Of a stretch of 64,000 nucleotides of DNA, positions 24,154 to 32,786 are shown one piece after another. Within the stretch, counting starts at the first letter, position 1. Every line of letters starts with the position of its first letter. The translations under genes and the position numbers were made by a program. The notes below the pieces were generated by a model. The model was not told the DNA's origin. It worked only from the letters and a program-made list of their open reading frames with translations, and did not search any database. The DNA comes from Serinicoccus hydrothermalis (GTDB taxonomy: Bacteria > Actinomycetota > Actinomycetes > Actinomycetales > Dermatophilaceae), in the NCBI RefSeq assembly GCF_001685415.1, contig NZ_CP014989.1:744001-808000 (forward strand), written 5' to 3'.

Positions 24154-25344
24154 TCACAGCTGGTGCCCCAGCTTGTACTCGCCCTTCTTCCACTCGGGCA
24201 TCTCCTCGTCCTCGTCCCGGCGGGTGTAGGAGAAGCCGTCGGCCCCGATGGTCACGCCCATCTCGGAGTCGTCGGTCCGCTCCCGCACCGGCTGCGGGTT
24301 GCCGTCGAGGTCGAGCACGAGGGAGGCCTCGGTGTACCAGCTCGGCACCACCGGGTTGCCCCACCAGTCGCGGCGCTGGTTGTCGTGCACGTCCCAGGTG
24401 ATGACGGGGTTGTCCGGGTCGCCGGTGTAGTAGTCCTGGGTGTAGATCTCGACGCGGTGGCCGTCCGGGTCGCGCAGGTAGAGGTAGAAGGCGTTGGAGA
24501 CGCCGTGCCGGCCCGGCCCGCGCTCGATGGCGTCCGAGCGGCGCAGCGCGCCGAGCTTGTCGCAGATCGCCAGGATGTTGTGCTTCTCGTGCGTGGAGAA
24601 GGCGACGTGGTGCATCCGCGGCCCGTCGCCGCCGGTCATCGCGGTGTCGTGCACGGTCGGCTTGCGCCGCATCCACGCGGCATACACCGTGCCCGCGTCG
24701 TCCTGGATGTCCTCGGTGACCCGGAAGCCGAGGTCCTGCATGAACCTCGTGGCCCGCGGGACGTCCGGGGTGACCTGGTTGAAGTGGTCCAGGCGCACCA
24801 GGGCGCCCGGGGTGTAGAGGTCGTAGCGCCACGCGAGCCGCTCGACGTGCTCCACGTCGTAGAAGAACTCGTAGGGGAACCCGAGCGGGTCGGTGACCCG
24901 CACCGAGTCGCCGATGCCCTTCGTGAAGCCCTCGGCCCGGCGCTCCACCCGGCAGCCGAGCTCGGTGTAGAAGTCGACCGCCCGGTCCAGCTCCTGCGGG
25001 CTGCGCACGCGGTAGGAGAAGGCCGCGACCGCGGCGACCGGGCCCTGGCGCAGCACGAGGTTGTGGTGGATGAACTCCTCGATGGAGCGCAGGTAGACGA
25101 CCTCGTCGTCCTCCTCGGTGACGGTGAGCCCGAGGACGTCGACGTAGAACTCCCGCGAGGCGGCGAGGTCGGTGACGACGATCTCCATGTATGCGCAACG
25201 CAGGATGTCCGGCGGTGGCACGGAGGGCGTGGGGATGGGGTCGTCGGTCCGGATCGGCGCCTCCTGGGAGACGTAGTAGCCCGAGGACGTGAGGACCTTG
25301 CCGTCGTGGTTGCCGGCGTCGTTGCCGTCGTCGTGCGTGCTCAT
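24154..25344 (-). CDS. hpaD: 3,4-dihydroxyphenylacetate 2,3-dioxygenase (extradiol, VOC family)
   Basis: A 396-residue extradiol dioxygenase of the Brevibacterium/Arthrobacter HPCD-MndD type. It has two vicinal-oxygen-chelate modules. Likely metal ligands are His near 186 (LDHFNQV), His near 243 (MHHVAFSTHE) and Glu near 297 (RVEIYTQDYY). The long acidic and aromatic C-terminal tail is also typical. The enzyme opens the ring of homoprotocatechuate to 5-carboxymethyl-2-hydroxymuconate semialdehyde in the cytosol. It overlaps the hpaE stop by four bases (25341-25344), so the two are translationally coupled and the product passes directly to HpaE. Confidence 0.9.
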   Translation of the reverse strand: MSTHDDGNDAGNHDGKVLTSSGYYVSQEAPIRTDDPIPTPSVPPPDILRCAYMEIVVTDLAASREFYVDVLGLTVTEEDDEVVYLRSIEEFIHHNLVLRQGPVAAVAAFSYRVRSPQELDRAVDFYTELGCRVERRAEGFTKGIGDSVRVTDPLGFPYEFFYDVEHVERLAWRYDLYTPGALVRLDHFNQVTPDVPRATRFMQDLGFRVTEDIQDDAGTVYAAWMRRKPTVHDTAMTGGDGPRMHHVAFSTHEKHNILAICDKLGALRRSDAIERGPGRHGVSNAFYLYLRDPDGHRVEIYTQDYYTGDPDNPVITWDVHDNQRRDWWGNPVVPSWYTEASLVLDLDGNPQPVRERTDDSEMGVTIGADGFSYTRRDEDEEMPEWKKGEYKLGHQL

Positions 25345-26864
25345 CGGTCGGCCTTCCCGAAGATGGGGTTGTGGGCCGCGCCGAGGGTGATGTGCACGGC
25401 CTGCTGGTCGGTGTAGAAGTCGATCGAACGGTAGCCGCCCTCGTGGCCGAGCCCGGAGGCCTTGACCCCGCCGAAGGGGGTGCGCAGGTCGCGCACGTTG
25501 TTGGAGTTGAGCCAGACCATCCCGGCCTCCACCGACTGGGCGAAGGTGTGGGCCCGGCGCAGGTCGTTGGTCCAGATGTAGGCCGCGAGCCCGTACCGCA
25601 CGCCGTTGGCCAGCTCGAGCGCCTCCTCCTCGGTGTCGAAGGGGGTGATGGCGACGACGGGACCGAAGATCTCCTCCTGGAAGATCCGGGCGTCCGGCGG
25701 GACGTCGGCGAAGACGGTCGGGGCCACGAAGTTGCCGGTCTCGAAGCCCTCGGGGCGTCCTCCACCTGCGACCAGGCGACCCTCGGTCCTGCCGATCTCG
25801 ACGTAGCTCATGACCTTGTCGAAGTGCTCGGGGTGGACCAGTGCACCGACCTCGGTGCGCTCGTCGTGCGGGTAGCCGACGACCACCCGCTCGGCCTGCG
25901 CGGCATACCGCTCGACGAACTCGTCGTAGACCTCGCGCTGCACGAGGATCCGGCTGCCGGCGGTGCAGCGCTCGCCGTTGAGCGAGAAGACCCCGAAGAC
26001 CGTCGCGTTGATCGCGGCCTCGAGGTCGGCGTCGGCGAAGACGACCGCGGGCGACTTGCCGCCGAGCTCCATCGACAGGCCCTTGAGGTAGGGAGCGGCG
26101 TTGGCGAAGATGAGCTCGCCGGTGCGGCTCTCCCCGGTGAAGGAGATGAGGGGCACGTCCGGGTGCTTGACCAGCGCGTCGCCGGCCTCCTCCCCCAGCC
26201 CGTTGACGAGGTTGAAGACACCTTGCGGCAGCCCGGCCTCCTCGAAGATCCCCGCCCACAGGGAGGCGGACAGGGGCGTGAACTCGGCCGGCTTGAGCAC
26301 GACCGTGTTGCCGGTGGCGAGCGCCGGACCCAGCTTCCACGACTCGAGCATGAAGGGCGTGTTCCAGGGGGTGATGAGCCCGGCGACACCGATCGGCTTG
26401 CGGTTGACGTAGTTGATCTGGCGCCCGGGCACCTTGTAGGTGTCGTCCGCCTGGGCGACGACGAGGTCGGCGAAGAAGCGGAAGTTCTCCGCCGCCCGAC
26501 GCGCCTGCCCGAGGGCCTGGGTGATGGGCAGACCGGAGTCGAAGGACTCCAGCTCGGCCAGCCGGGCGTCCTGGGACTCGACGAGGTCGGCGATCCTGTG
26601 CAGCACCCTGCTGCGCTCGCGGGGCAGCATCCAGGGCCAGGGCCCGTCGGTGAAGGCCCGCCGCGCGGCGGCCACGGCCAGGTCGATGTCGGCCTTCTTC
26701 CCCGCGGCGGCGCGCAGGTAGGTCTCGTTGGAGACGGGGTCGAGCACCTCGAAGGTGCCGCCGTCCACGGAGTCGACCAGCTCGCCGTCGATGTAGTGCT
26801 GGATGTGCTCGGGCAGGTCGGCGGGCAGGTGCCGCTGCTCCTCGCGGGTGGCCGTGTCGCTCAT
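25341..26864 (-). CDS. hpaE: 5-carboxymethyl-2-hydroxymuconate semialdehyde dehydrogenase
   Basis: A 507-residue aldehyde dehydrogenase. NAD-binding and active-site motifs are present: GLITPWNTPFMLESWKLGPA near residues 157-176, FTGESRTGE near 240, SMELGGKSPAVVFADAD (general-base Glu near 266) and NGERCTAGSRILVQREVYD (nucleophilic Cys near 300). Length and sequence agree with HpaE, which oxidises the ring-cleavage aldehyde to the tricarboxylic product. It lies three bases after the GntR stop and overlaps hpaD, so the whole hpa set reads as one transcript. Confidence 0.88.
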   Translation of the reverse strand: MSDTATREEQRHLPADLPEHIQHYIDGELVDSVDGGTFEVLDPVSNETYLRAAAGKKADIDLAVAAARRAFTDGPWPWMLPRERSRVLHRIADLVESQDARLAELESFDSGLPITQALGQARRAAENFRFFADLVVAQADDTYKVPGRQINYVNRKPIGVAGLITPWNTPFMLESWKLGPALATGNTVVLKPAEFTPLSASLWAGIFEEAGLPQGVFNLVNGLGEEAGDALVKHPDVPLISFTGESRTGELIFANAAPYLKGLSMELGGKSPAVVFADADLEAAINATVFGVFSLNGERCTAGSRILVQREVYDEFVERYAAQAERVVVGYPHDERTEVGALVHPEHFDKVMSYVEIGRTEGRLVAGGGRPEGFETGNFVAPTVFADVPPDARIFQEEIFGPVVAITPFDTEEEALELANGVRYGLAAYIWTNDLRRAHTFAQSVEAGMVWLNSNNVRDLRTPFGGVKASGLGHEGGYRSIDFYTDQQAVHITLGAAHNPIFGKADR

Positions 26865-26867
26865 CGG

Positions 26868-27590
26868 TCAGTCCTCCTGGGTGCTCGGGTCGGGGTGCGG
26901 GGAGGCCAGGGCCTCGGGGTGCTCGTGGACGAGGTAGGCGTCGAGGGTGGCGCAGCGGTGCCGCCGGGCGGCCGCCTCGACCTGGGCCGGGGACGCCCCG
27001 CGCTCGAGGAGCTCGAGGATCTCCTCGTGCTCGTGCACCGAATCCTGGGCGCGGCCGGGCACGAAGCTGAAGGTGGAGTCGCGCAGGTGGGCCAGCCGGG
27101 ACCACTCGGCCTCGACCAGCTCGACCAGCCGCGGGTTGGGGCACCGCCCGAACAGCGTGGCGTGGAACTCCTGGTTGAGCCGGGTGAAGTCGTGCGGGTC
27201 GAAGTCGTCGAGGATGCGGATCAGCAGCGCGTTGACGTCCCGCGCCGCGCGGACGTCGCGCGCTGTGAGGTGGGGCGCGGCGAGCGCGGTCGCGGCGCCC
27301 TCGAGGATCGCCAGGGTCTCCATGCTGTGGCGGTATCCCGAGTCGTCGACCATCGACACGCGGGCACCGACGTTGCGCTCGAAGGTCACCAGCCCCTCGG
27401 CCTCCAGCCGGCGGATGGCCTCGCGCACCGGCACCACGCTCATGTCCAGCTCGCCGGCGATCGAGCCGAGCACCAGGCGGTATCCGGGGGCGAGCTCCTG
27501 GCGGGCGATGCCCGCCTTGATCCAGCGGTATGCCTGCTGCGACTTGCTGAGGCCGGCCGCCTCGGCGTCGCTCAGGCCTGTCGCCGCCAC
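26868..27590 (-). CDS. GntR family regulator (FCD-type)
   Basis: A regulator of about 240 residues. The winged helix spans roughly residues 20-80, with SIAGELDMSVVPVREAIRRL and EAEGLVTFERNVGARV. The C-terminal part is an all-helical FCD ligand domain, with possible metal-binding His in RLNQEFHATLFG near 140. GTG 27590 is chosen because a GAGG site precedes it; GTG 27611 would add seven residues. Either start overlaps the hpaG end. It probably controls the hpa operon and the divergent hydroxylase gene by binding near 29100, with a pathway intermediate as ligand. Confidence 0.8.
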   Translation of the reverse strand: MAATGLSDAEAAGLSKSQQAYRWIKAGIARQELAPGYRLVLGSIAGELDMSVVPVREAIRRLEAEGLVTFERNVGARVSMVDDSGYRHSMETLAILEGAATALAAPHLTARDVRAARDVNALLIRILDDFDPHDFTRLNQEFHATLFGRCPNPRLVELVEAEWSRLAHLRDSTFSFVPGRAQDSVHEHEEILELLERGASPAQVEAAARRHRCATLDAYLVHEHPEALASPHPDPSTQED

Positions 27591-29071
27591 GCGTCGTACC
27601 TCGCTCTCCACTCGGCGTTCATCGGGAAGAGCCCGTCGACCTTGTGACCCTCGGCCACCCGCTCGGCGATCCAGGCGTCCTCGGCCTCCTTGGCGAGCGC
27701 CGCGTCGGCGACCTCCTCCGCCATACCCGGCGGGATGACGACCACCCCGTCGGCGTCGCCGACGATGACGTCCCCCGGCTGCACGGCGGTGCCGCCGCAG
27801 GCGATGGTCAGGTCGACGTCCCAGGGGACGTGCCGCCGGCCGAGGACCGCCGGGTGGGCCCCGGCGCTGTAGACGGGGATGCCGACCTCGGCGACGGCGT
27901 CGTGGTCGCGCACGCCCCCGTCGGTGACGATGCCGGCGGCTCCCCCCGCGTGGGCGCGGATGGCCAGGATGTCGCCGAGCGTGCCGGAGCCGGTCTCGCC
28001 GCGCGCCTCGATGACGATGACCTCACCCTCGCCGACGGCGTCGAAGGCCCGCTTCTGGGCGTTGTAGCCGCCGCCGTGGCTGGCGAAGAGGTCCTCGCGG
28101 TGCGGGACGAAGCGCAGCGTGCGGGCGAGCCCGACGAGCTTGGCCCCCGGGTGCATCGGGCGCACCCCGTCGATGGTGACGTTGTCGAGGCCGCGCTGGC
28201 GCAGCTGCTGCGACAGCCCGGCGACGGGCACCTGCTCCAGCTTGGCCCGCAGGTCGGGGTCCAGCCCCGGGGTCTTCTCCTGCGCCGGGAGGCCGGCCGC
28301 CTCGCGCGACCCCCAGGCCTCGCCCCGCTGGGTGTCGTCGACCGAGGGCAGCGCCCCCAGCTCCGCGTCGAAGGGCTGCTCCCCCTCGACGATCTTCGTG
28401 ACCAGGCGTCCGCTCGACGGTGCGCCCGGCGCGGACGGTGCGTCGACCTCGACCTCGACCACGTCGCCGGGACCGATGACCGAGGACCCGGCGGGGGTGC
28501 CGGTGAGGATCACGTCGCCGCGCTCCAGGGTGAGGTGCTGCGCGAGGTCGGCGACGATCTGGGCGAGGCCGAAGAGCAGGCCCGCCGTCGTGTCCTCCTG
28601 GACCAGCTCGCCGTCGACCCACGTCCGCACCCGCAGTGCGTCGGGGTCCACGGACGCGGCGTCGATGAGCTGGGGGCCGACCGGGGTATACCCGTCGCGC
28701 CCCTTGGAGCGGACGTTGGAGCCCTTGTCGTTGGCGCGCAGGTCGTAGACCCCGAGGTCGTTGGCGGCCGTGATCCAGCCGACGTGCGACCACGCGTCCT
28801 CGGCGCCCACCCGGTGCGCCGGGGTCCCGATGACCAGGGCGATCTCGCCCTCGAAGGCCAGCAGCTCGGTGCCCGCCGGCCGCTCGACGCTCGCGCCGGA
28901 CGCGGCGACCGAGCTGGACGGCTTGAGGAAGTAGGACGGATGCTCCGGGCGGCGTCCGCGCTGGTCCGCCCGGGAGGTGTAGCTGAGGTGGACGGCGATG
29001 ATCTTGCCCGGCCGCTCGGGGAGCCCCGAGAAGCGGGGGTCGGCGTCGGGCGTGGCTGCTGGCTCGGTCAT
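27572..29071 (-). CDS. hpaG: HpaG-type isomerase/decarboxylase fused to an RraA-like domain
   Basis: A 499-residue two-domain protein. Residues 1-255 are a fumarylacetoacetase-type (HpaG) domain with metal ligands Glu74, Glu76 (FEGEIALV) and Asp105 (TAANDLGVYD). Residues about 285-499 match the RraA/HMG-aldolase fold, with GTLGDILAIRAHAGGAAGIV and the Arg-Asp pair of DGGVRDHDAV near 387. Canonical HpaG has two FAH-type halves for decarboxylation and isomerisation; here the second half is replaced by an RraA-like one. RraA-fold enzymes include oxaloacetate decarboxylases, so the second domain may carry the decarboxylase step. ATG 29071 opens MTEPAATPDADPRF. It is the first gene of the hpa transcript. 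Confidence 0.82.
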   Translation of the reverse strand: MTEPAATPDADPRFSGLPERPGKIIAVHLSYTSRADQRGRRPEHPSYFLKPSSSVAASGASVERPAGTELLAFEGEIALVIGTPAHRVGAEDAWSHVGWITAANDLGVYDLRANDKGSNVRSKGRDGYTPVGPQLIDAASVDPDALRVRTWVDGELVQEDTTAGLLFGLAQIVADLAQHLTLERGDVILTGTPAGSSVIGPGDVVEVEVDAPSAPGAPSSGRLVTKIVEGEQPFDAELGALPSVDDTQRGEAWGSREAAGLPAQEKTPGLDPDLRAKLEQVPVAGLSQQLRQRGLDNVTIDGVRPMHPGAKLVGLARTLRFVPHREDLFASHGGGYNAQKRAFDAVGEGEVIVIEARGETGSGTLGDILAIRAHAGGAAGIVTDGGVRDHDAVAEVGIPVYSAGAHPAVLGRRHVPWDVDLTIACGGTAVQPGDVIVGDADGVVVIPPGMAEEVADAALAKEAEDAWIAERVAEGHKVDGLFPMNAEWRARYDAWRRQA

Positions 29072-29099
29072 CGGGTCCTCTCGCTCGGCGGGTACCGGG

Positions 29100-29111
29100 A
29101 TTGTATATGAT
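29100..29111. promoter_or_regulatory. Candidate GntR operator between hpaG and the hydroxylase gene
   Basis: ATTGTATATGAT is a near-palindrome close to the ATTGTATACAAT form that FCD-type GntR regulators often bind. It is the only AT-rich patch in this 97-bp divergent promoter region. The GntR protein encoded in the operon is the likely binder. Confidence 0.5.
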
Positions 29112-29168
29112 CGGGGCGTGAGCGGCACCTGACCACCCTCCCGCACGGTCGACGAAGGAGTCACCCCC

Positions 29169-31070
29169 ATGCAGTTCCACCACCACGGCTACGTCTCCGG
29201 CGACCCGCGGGTCGAGGACGCGGCGGGCACGGGCGTGGACCGCCCCACCGAGCTCCCCGAGGAGACCGACGTCCTCATCGTCGGCTCCGGTCCGGCGGGG
29301 ATGCTGCTGGCGGCGCAGCTCTCGCAGTTCCCGCAGCTGACCACCCGCCTCGTGGAGCGGCGCGAGGGCCGCCTCGAGCTCGGGCAGGCCGACGGCATAC
29401 AACCGCGCAGCGTGGAGACCTTCCAGGCGTTCGGCTTCGCGGAGCGCATCACCGCCGAGGCCTACAACATCGCCTACATGAACTTCTGGGGTCCCGACCC
29501 CGACGAGCCCGGCAACATCGTGCGGACCGCGCGGACCGAGGACTACGGCTTCAAGATCAGCGAGTTCCCGCACCTCATCGTCAACCAGGCGCGGGTGCTC
29601 GACTACTTCGCCGAGGCCGCCCGCCACGGCCCGGGGCGCATCGTGCCCGACTACGGCATCGAGTTCGTCGGCCTCACCGTCCACGACGAGGGCGAGCACC
29701 CGGTGGAGGTGCGCTTGCGGCACGTCGCCGGCGAGCGCGAGGGCGAGGAGGTCACCGTCCGCGCGAAGTACGTCGCTGGGTGCGACGGGGCGCGCAGCCG
29801 GGTGCGGGAGGCGATCGGGCGGCGCCACGTCGGCCAGCTCGCCGCGCACGCCTGGGGCGTCATGGACGTGCTGGTCAACACCGACTTCCCGGACTGGCGG
29901 ACCAAGTGCGCGATCAACGCCGCCGCCGGCAACATCCTGCACATCCCCCGTGAGGGCGGCTACCTCTGCCGGATGTACATCGACCTCGGCGAGTCGCCCG
30001 AGGACCCGGACCACGCCATCCGCAAGACCCCGATCGAGGAGATCATCCGCCGGGCCAACGAGATCCTCCACCCCTACACGATCGACGTGCAGGAGGTCGC
30101 CTGGCACAGCGTCTACGAGGTCGGGCACCGGGTCACGGACAAGTTCGACGACGTGCCCGAGGGGTCGGACCGCACGCCGCGCGTCTTCCTCACCGGCGAC
30201 GCCTGCCACACCCACAGCGCCAAGGCCGGCCAGGGCATGAACGTGTCGATGCAGGACGGCTTCAACCTCGGGTGGAAGCTCGGGCACGTCCTCACCGGGC
30301 TGAGCCCCGCCTCGCTGCTCTCGACCTACTCCGCGGAGCGGCAGCCGGTGGCGCAGGAGCTCATCGACTTCGACCGGGAGTGGTCCTCGCTCATGGCGCG
30401 CAAGCCGGAGGACATCACCGACCCCTCCGAGCTCGCCACCTTCTACCTCGGCACCGCCGAGTTCCCCTCCGGCTTCATGACGCAGTATGCCGCCTCCACC
30501 CTGGTCGCGGACGGCGAGCACCAGGGCCTCGCCGAGGGCTTCCCGCTGGGCAAGCGCTTCAAGTCCGTCGAGGTGGTCCGGGTGTGCGACGGCAACGCCG
30601 TGCACCTCGGTCACCACGCCCGTGCCGACGGCCGCTGGCGGGTCTACGCCTTCGCCGACGCCCCCGCCGCGGGCGAGCCCTCCGCGCTCGCCGACTGGGC
30701 CGACTGGGTGACCTCGCCCGACTCCCCCGTGCGCCGGCATACCCCGGACGGCGCCGACCCCGATGCCGTCTTCGACGTCAAGGTCGTCTACCAGCAGGGC
30801 TACGAGGACGTCGAGCTCGCGCAGGTCCCCGAGGTCTTCCGGCCCCGCAGCGGCCCGCTTGGGCTCATGGACTGGGAGAAGGTCTTCGCCGCCGCGCCGA
30901 ACGCGTGGACCGAGGTCGACATCTTCGACGAGCGCTCCGTCTCGCGCGAGGGCGCCGTCGTCGTGGTCCGGCCGGACCAGTACGTCTCCGCGATCTTCCC
31001 GCTCTCCGCCCACGATGAGCTGGCCGCCTACTTCGACGGGCTCATGACCGGCGCGCCCGCGCAGGGCTGA
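29169..31070 (+). CDS. FAD-dependent aromatic hydroxylase, 3-hydroxybenzoate 4-monooxygenase (MobA) type
   Basis: A 633-residue flavoprotein. Its N-terminus, MQFHHHGYVSGDPRVEDAAG, is the characteristic opening of the Comamonas-type 3-hydroxybenzoate 4-hydroxylase family. Visible motifs are the FAD-binding VGSGPAGM near 38-45, the DG motif AGCDGARSRVREAIG near 204-218 and the GD motif FLTGDACHTHSAKAGQGMN near 340-358. A C-terminal thioredoxin-like domain, as in phenol hydroxylases, also fits. MobA makes protocatechuate, yet this gene stands divergent to a homoprotocatechuate cluster with no HpaBC hydroxylase in view. It may therefore act on a hydroxyphenylacetate. The substrate is unproven. 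Confidence 0.8.
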   Translation: MQFHHHGYVSGDPRVEDAAGTGVDRPTELPEETDVLIVGSGPAGMLLAAQLSQFPQLTTRLVERREGRLELGQADGIQPRSVETFQAFGFAERITAEAYNIAYMNFWGPDPDEPGNIVRTARTEDYGFKISEFPHLIVNQARVLDYFAEAARHGPGRIVPDYGIEFVGLTVHDEGEHPVEVRLRHVAGEREGEEVTVRAKYVAGCDGARSRVREAIGRRHVGQLAAHAWGVMDVLVNTDFPDWRTKCAINAAAGNILHIPREGGYLCRMYIDLGESPEDPDHAIRKTPIEEIIRRANEILHPYTIDVQEVAWHSVYEVGHRVTDKFDDVPEGSDRTPRVFLTGDACHTHSAKAGQGMNVSMQDGFNLGWKLGHVLTGLSPASLLSTYSAERQPVAQELIDFDREWSSLMARKPEDITDPSELATFYLGTAEFPSGFMTQYAASTLVADGEHQGLAEGFPLGKRFKSVEVVRVCDGNAVHLGHHARADGRWRVYAFADAPAAGEPSALADWADWVTSPDSPVRRHTPDGADPDAVFDVKVVYQQGYEDVELAQVPEVFRPRSGPLGLMDWEKVFAAAPNAWTEVDIFDERSVSREGAVVVVRPDQYVSAIFPLSAHDELAAYFDGLMTGAPAQG

Positions 31071-31089
31071 CCCCGGGCGCTCCCCTCGC

Positions 31090-31671
31090 TCAGACCGGGC
31101 GTCCCCACCCCAGCGCGGACCGCGCCACCTCGGCGCCCACGCGCGCCGGGTCCTGCGGAGCGCCGCGCAGGAGGCTGGCGAGGACGCCGTTGTAGACGAG
31201 CAGGACGGTGTCGACGATCTCCTCGACCCGCTCCGGGTCGGCCTCGGCGGCCAGCTCGCGCAGCCGGGTGACGAGCCCGGCGGTGTCCGCCGCGACCAGG
31301 TCGACGGCGGGGTCGGCTTCCTCCCCCGGCGTCGCCGGGCGCTCCGAGGCGGTCGCCAGGAAGGAGCACCACTGGGACGGCGAGGAGCGGTCCCGGTATG
31401 CCGTGAGCGCGTCGAAGACGGCGAGCACCCGCTCCTGCGGACCCGGTGCGGCGTCGACGCGCTCCTGCCAGACGGACTGCCAGTCGTCGAGGCGACGCCG
31501 CAGCACCTGCGCCAGCAGGCCGTCCTTGCTGCCCATGTGGGCATAGAGGGTGACGACCGAGACCCCGGCCTGCGAGGCCACCCGGTCCACCCCGGTCACC
31601 GCGATGCCCTCGGTGAAGAACAACGACTCGGCCGCGTCGAGGATCCGGGTGCGGGTCTGCTCCTTCGCCAT
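31090..31671 (-). CDS. TetR/AcrR family regulator
   Basis: A 193-residue regulator. The helix-turn-helix runs over residues 8-55 (TRILDAAESLFFTEGIAVTG, then VASQAGVSVVTLYAHMGSKD). The C-terminal domain has the TetR_C helical pattern. It is divergent from an MFS transporter gene; the 26-bp gap and the first codons of that gene hold a 27-bp palindrome that is the obvious operator. This is the usual layout for drug- or metabolite-responsive control of an efflux pump. The ligand is unknown. Confidence 0.85.
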   Translation of the reverse strand: MAKEQTRTRILDAAESLFFTEGIAVTGVDRVASQAGVSVVTLYAHMGSKDGLLAQVLRRRLDDWQSVWQERVDAAPGPQERVLAVFDALTAYRDRSSPSQWCSFLATASERPATPGEEADPAVDLVAADTAGLVTRLRELAAEADPERVEEIVDTVLLVYNGVLASLLRGAPQDPARVGAEVARSALGWGRPV

Positions 31672-31683
31672 GCTCCTAGTGTC

Positions 31684-31710
31684 ACGTTCGTTTCATTATG
31701 AAACGAACGT
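31684..31710. promoter_or_regulatory. 27-bp palindromic TetR operator overlapping the MFS start
   Basis: ACGTTCGTTTCAT, one central T and then the exact reverse complement of the first arm. It lies 13 bp before the TetR start and includes the MFS start codon at 31698. The adjacent TetR protein should bind it and block both genes. Confidence 0.8.
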
Positions 31711-32758
31711 TACAGTTTGCTGCCGCTCCACCGTCGCCGTCGCCGCTGGCCCTGGTGCTGGCCGGCGTGGTGCTCATCGCGGGCACCTACGGCATGGCGC
31801 GGTTCGGCGTCGGTCTGCTGCACCCCCAGATGGTCGCCGCCCGGCCCGGTCTGGAGGGGGCGCTGCGACCCGCGGGCACGGCACAGTTCGCGTCCTACTG
31901 CCTCGCCGTCCTCGTGGGAGGCCGGTTGGCCGGGACCCGGGCGCGTGAGGTCGCGCTCGCCGCGGGGGTGGTCGCCAGGGTCGGGGCGCTCGGGCTCATG
32001 CTCGCGCAGACCCCGGCCGTCTTCACCGCCGCCGCCTTCGTCGCCGGCGCCGGGGCGGGCCTCGCCTCGCCCGCCCTGGTCGCGCTCCTGGACCGCGCCG
32101 TGCCCGCGCAGCGCTCCGGCCTGACGCAGACCGCGGTGAACTCCGGGACCGCCGTCGGCCTGGTCGTCGTCGGCACGGTGGTGCTGCTGACCAGCGCCGT
32201 GGTGACCCCTTGGGTCCTGGTCGCCCTCGTGTGCGTCGGCTCCGGGTGGATGGTCCGTGCGCTGGCTCCGCCGGTCCCCGACCTTGAGCCCCGGTCCACG
32301 CGCGGCGACGGCACCGTCCGCAGCATGACCGCTCCCTGGCTGCTCGCCGCGGCGGCCGGCGCCGTCTCGGCCTACGTCTGGACCTACGGCCCCTCCGTGG
32401 TGGTGCGCGACACCGGCCTCGGCACCGACCGGATCGGCTGGCTCTGGGTCGTCGTCGGCGCCGGTGGGCTCATCGGGGTCCTCGCGGCCCGCCTGGTCGA
32501 CCTCACCAGCCCGCTCAAGGCCTTCCTCGCCTGCTCCGCCCGATCCTGCTCGCCACCACCGTCGTGTCCGCGGCCACCCAGCTGTGGCCCGCCGTGCTGG
32601 CCCTGGCCCTCTTCGGCGCCGCCTACATGGCGCTGACGGGGACCCTCATCCTCTGGGGCCGGGTGCTACGGCCGCAGGATGCCGAGCAGGCGACGGCGTG
32701 GTTGTTCCTCGCCGTCTCGGTCGGCCAGGCGGTGGGCACCGCCCTCGTCGGCCCGTGA
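31698..32758 (+). pseudogene. MFS transporter with a frameshift
   Basis: The N-terminal frame gives about ten hydrophobic segments of a YbfB/YjiJ-like MFS protein, beginning MKRTLQFAAAPPSPSPLALV and including YGMARFGVGLLHPQM. Near 32530-32545 the frame loses membrane character and turns Cys/Pro/Ser-rich. The expected continuation, LLRPILLATTVVSAATQLWP and onward to AVSVGQAVGTALVGP at 32758, lies in another frame. A single missing base in the run around 32535 restores a normal transporter. It is either a recent inactivation or a sequencing error. Substrate is unknown; TetR control suggests efflux. Confidence 0.75.
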
Positions 32759-32786
32759 CCGCTTGCCTCGCGAGCACCCCTCCAGG

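Noticed and set aside
25371-27647. Long plus-strand frame opposite hpaE and the GntR gene
   Set aside because: It mirrors the strong third-position G/C bias of the genes on the other strand and its protein is low-complexity Val/Leu/Gly/Asp. It has no motif or ribosome site.
32564-32758. Separate small membrane-protein gene
   Set aside because: Its sequence is the expected last transmembrane part of the MFS transporter in another frame, so it is better explained by a frameshift.
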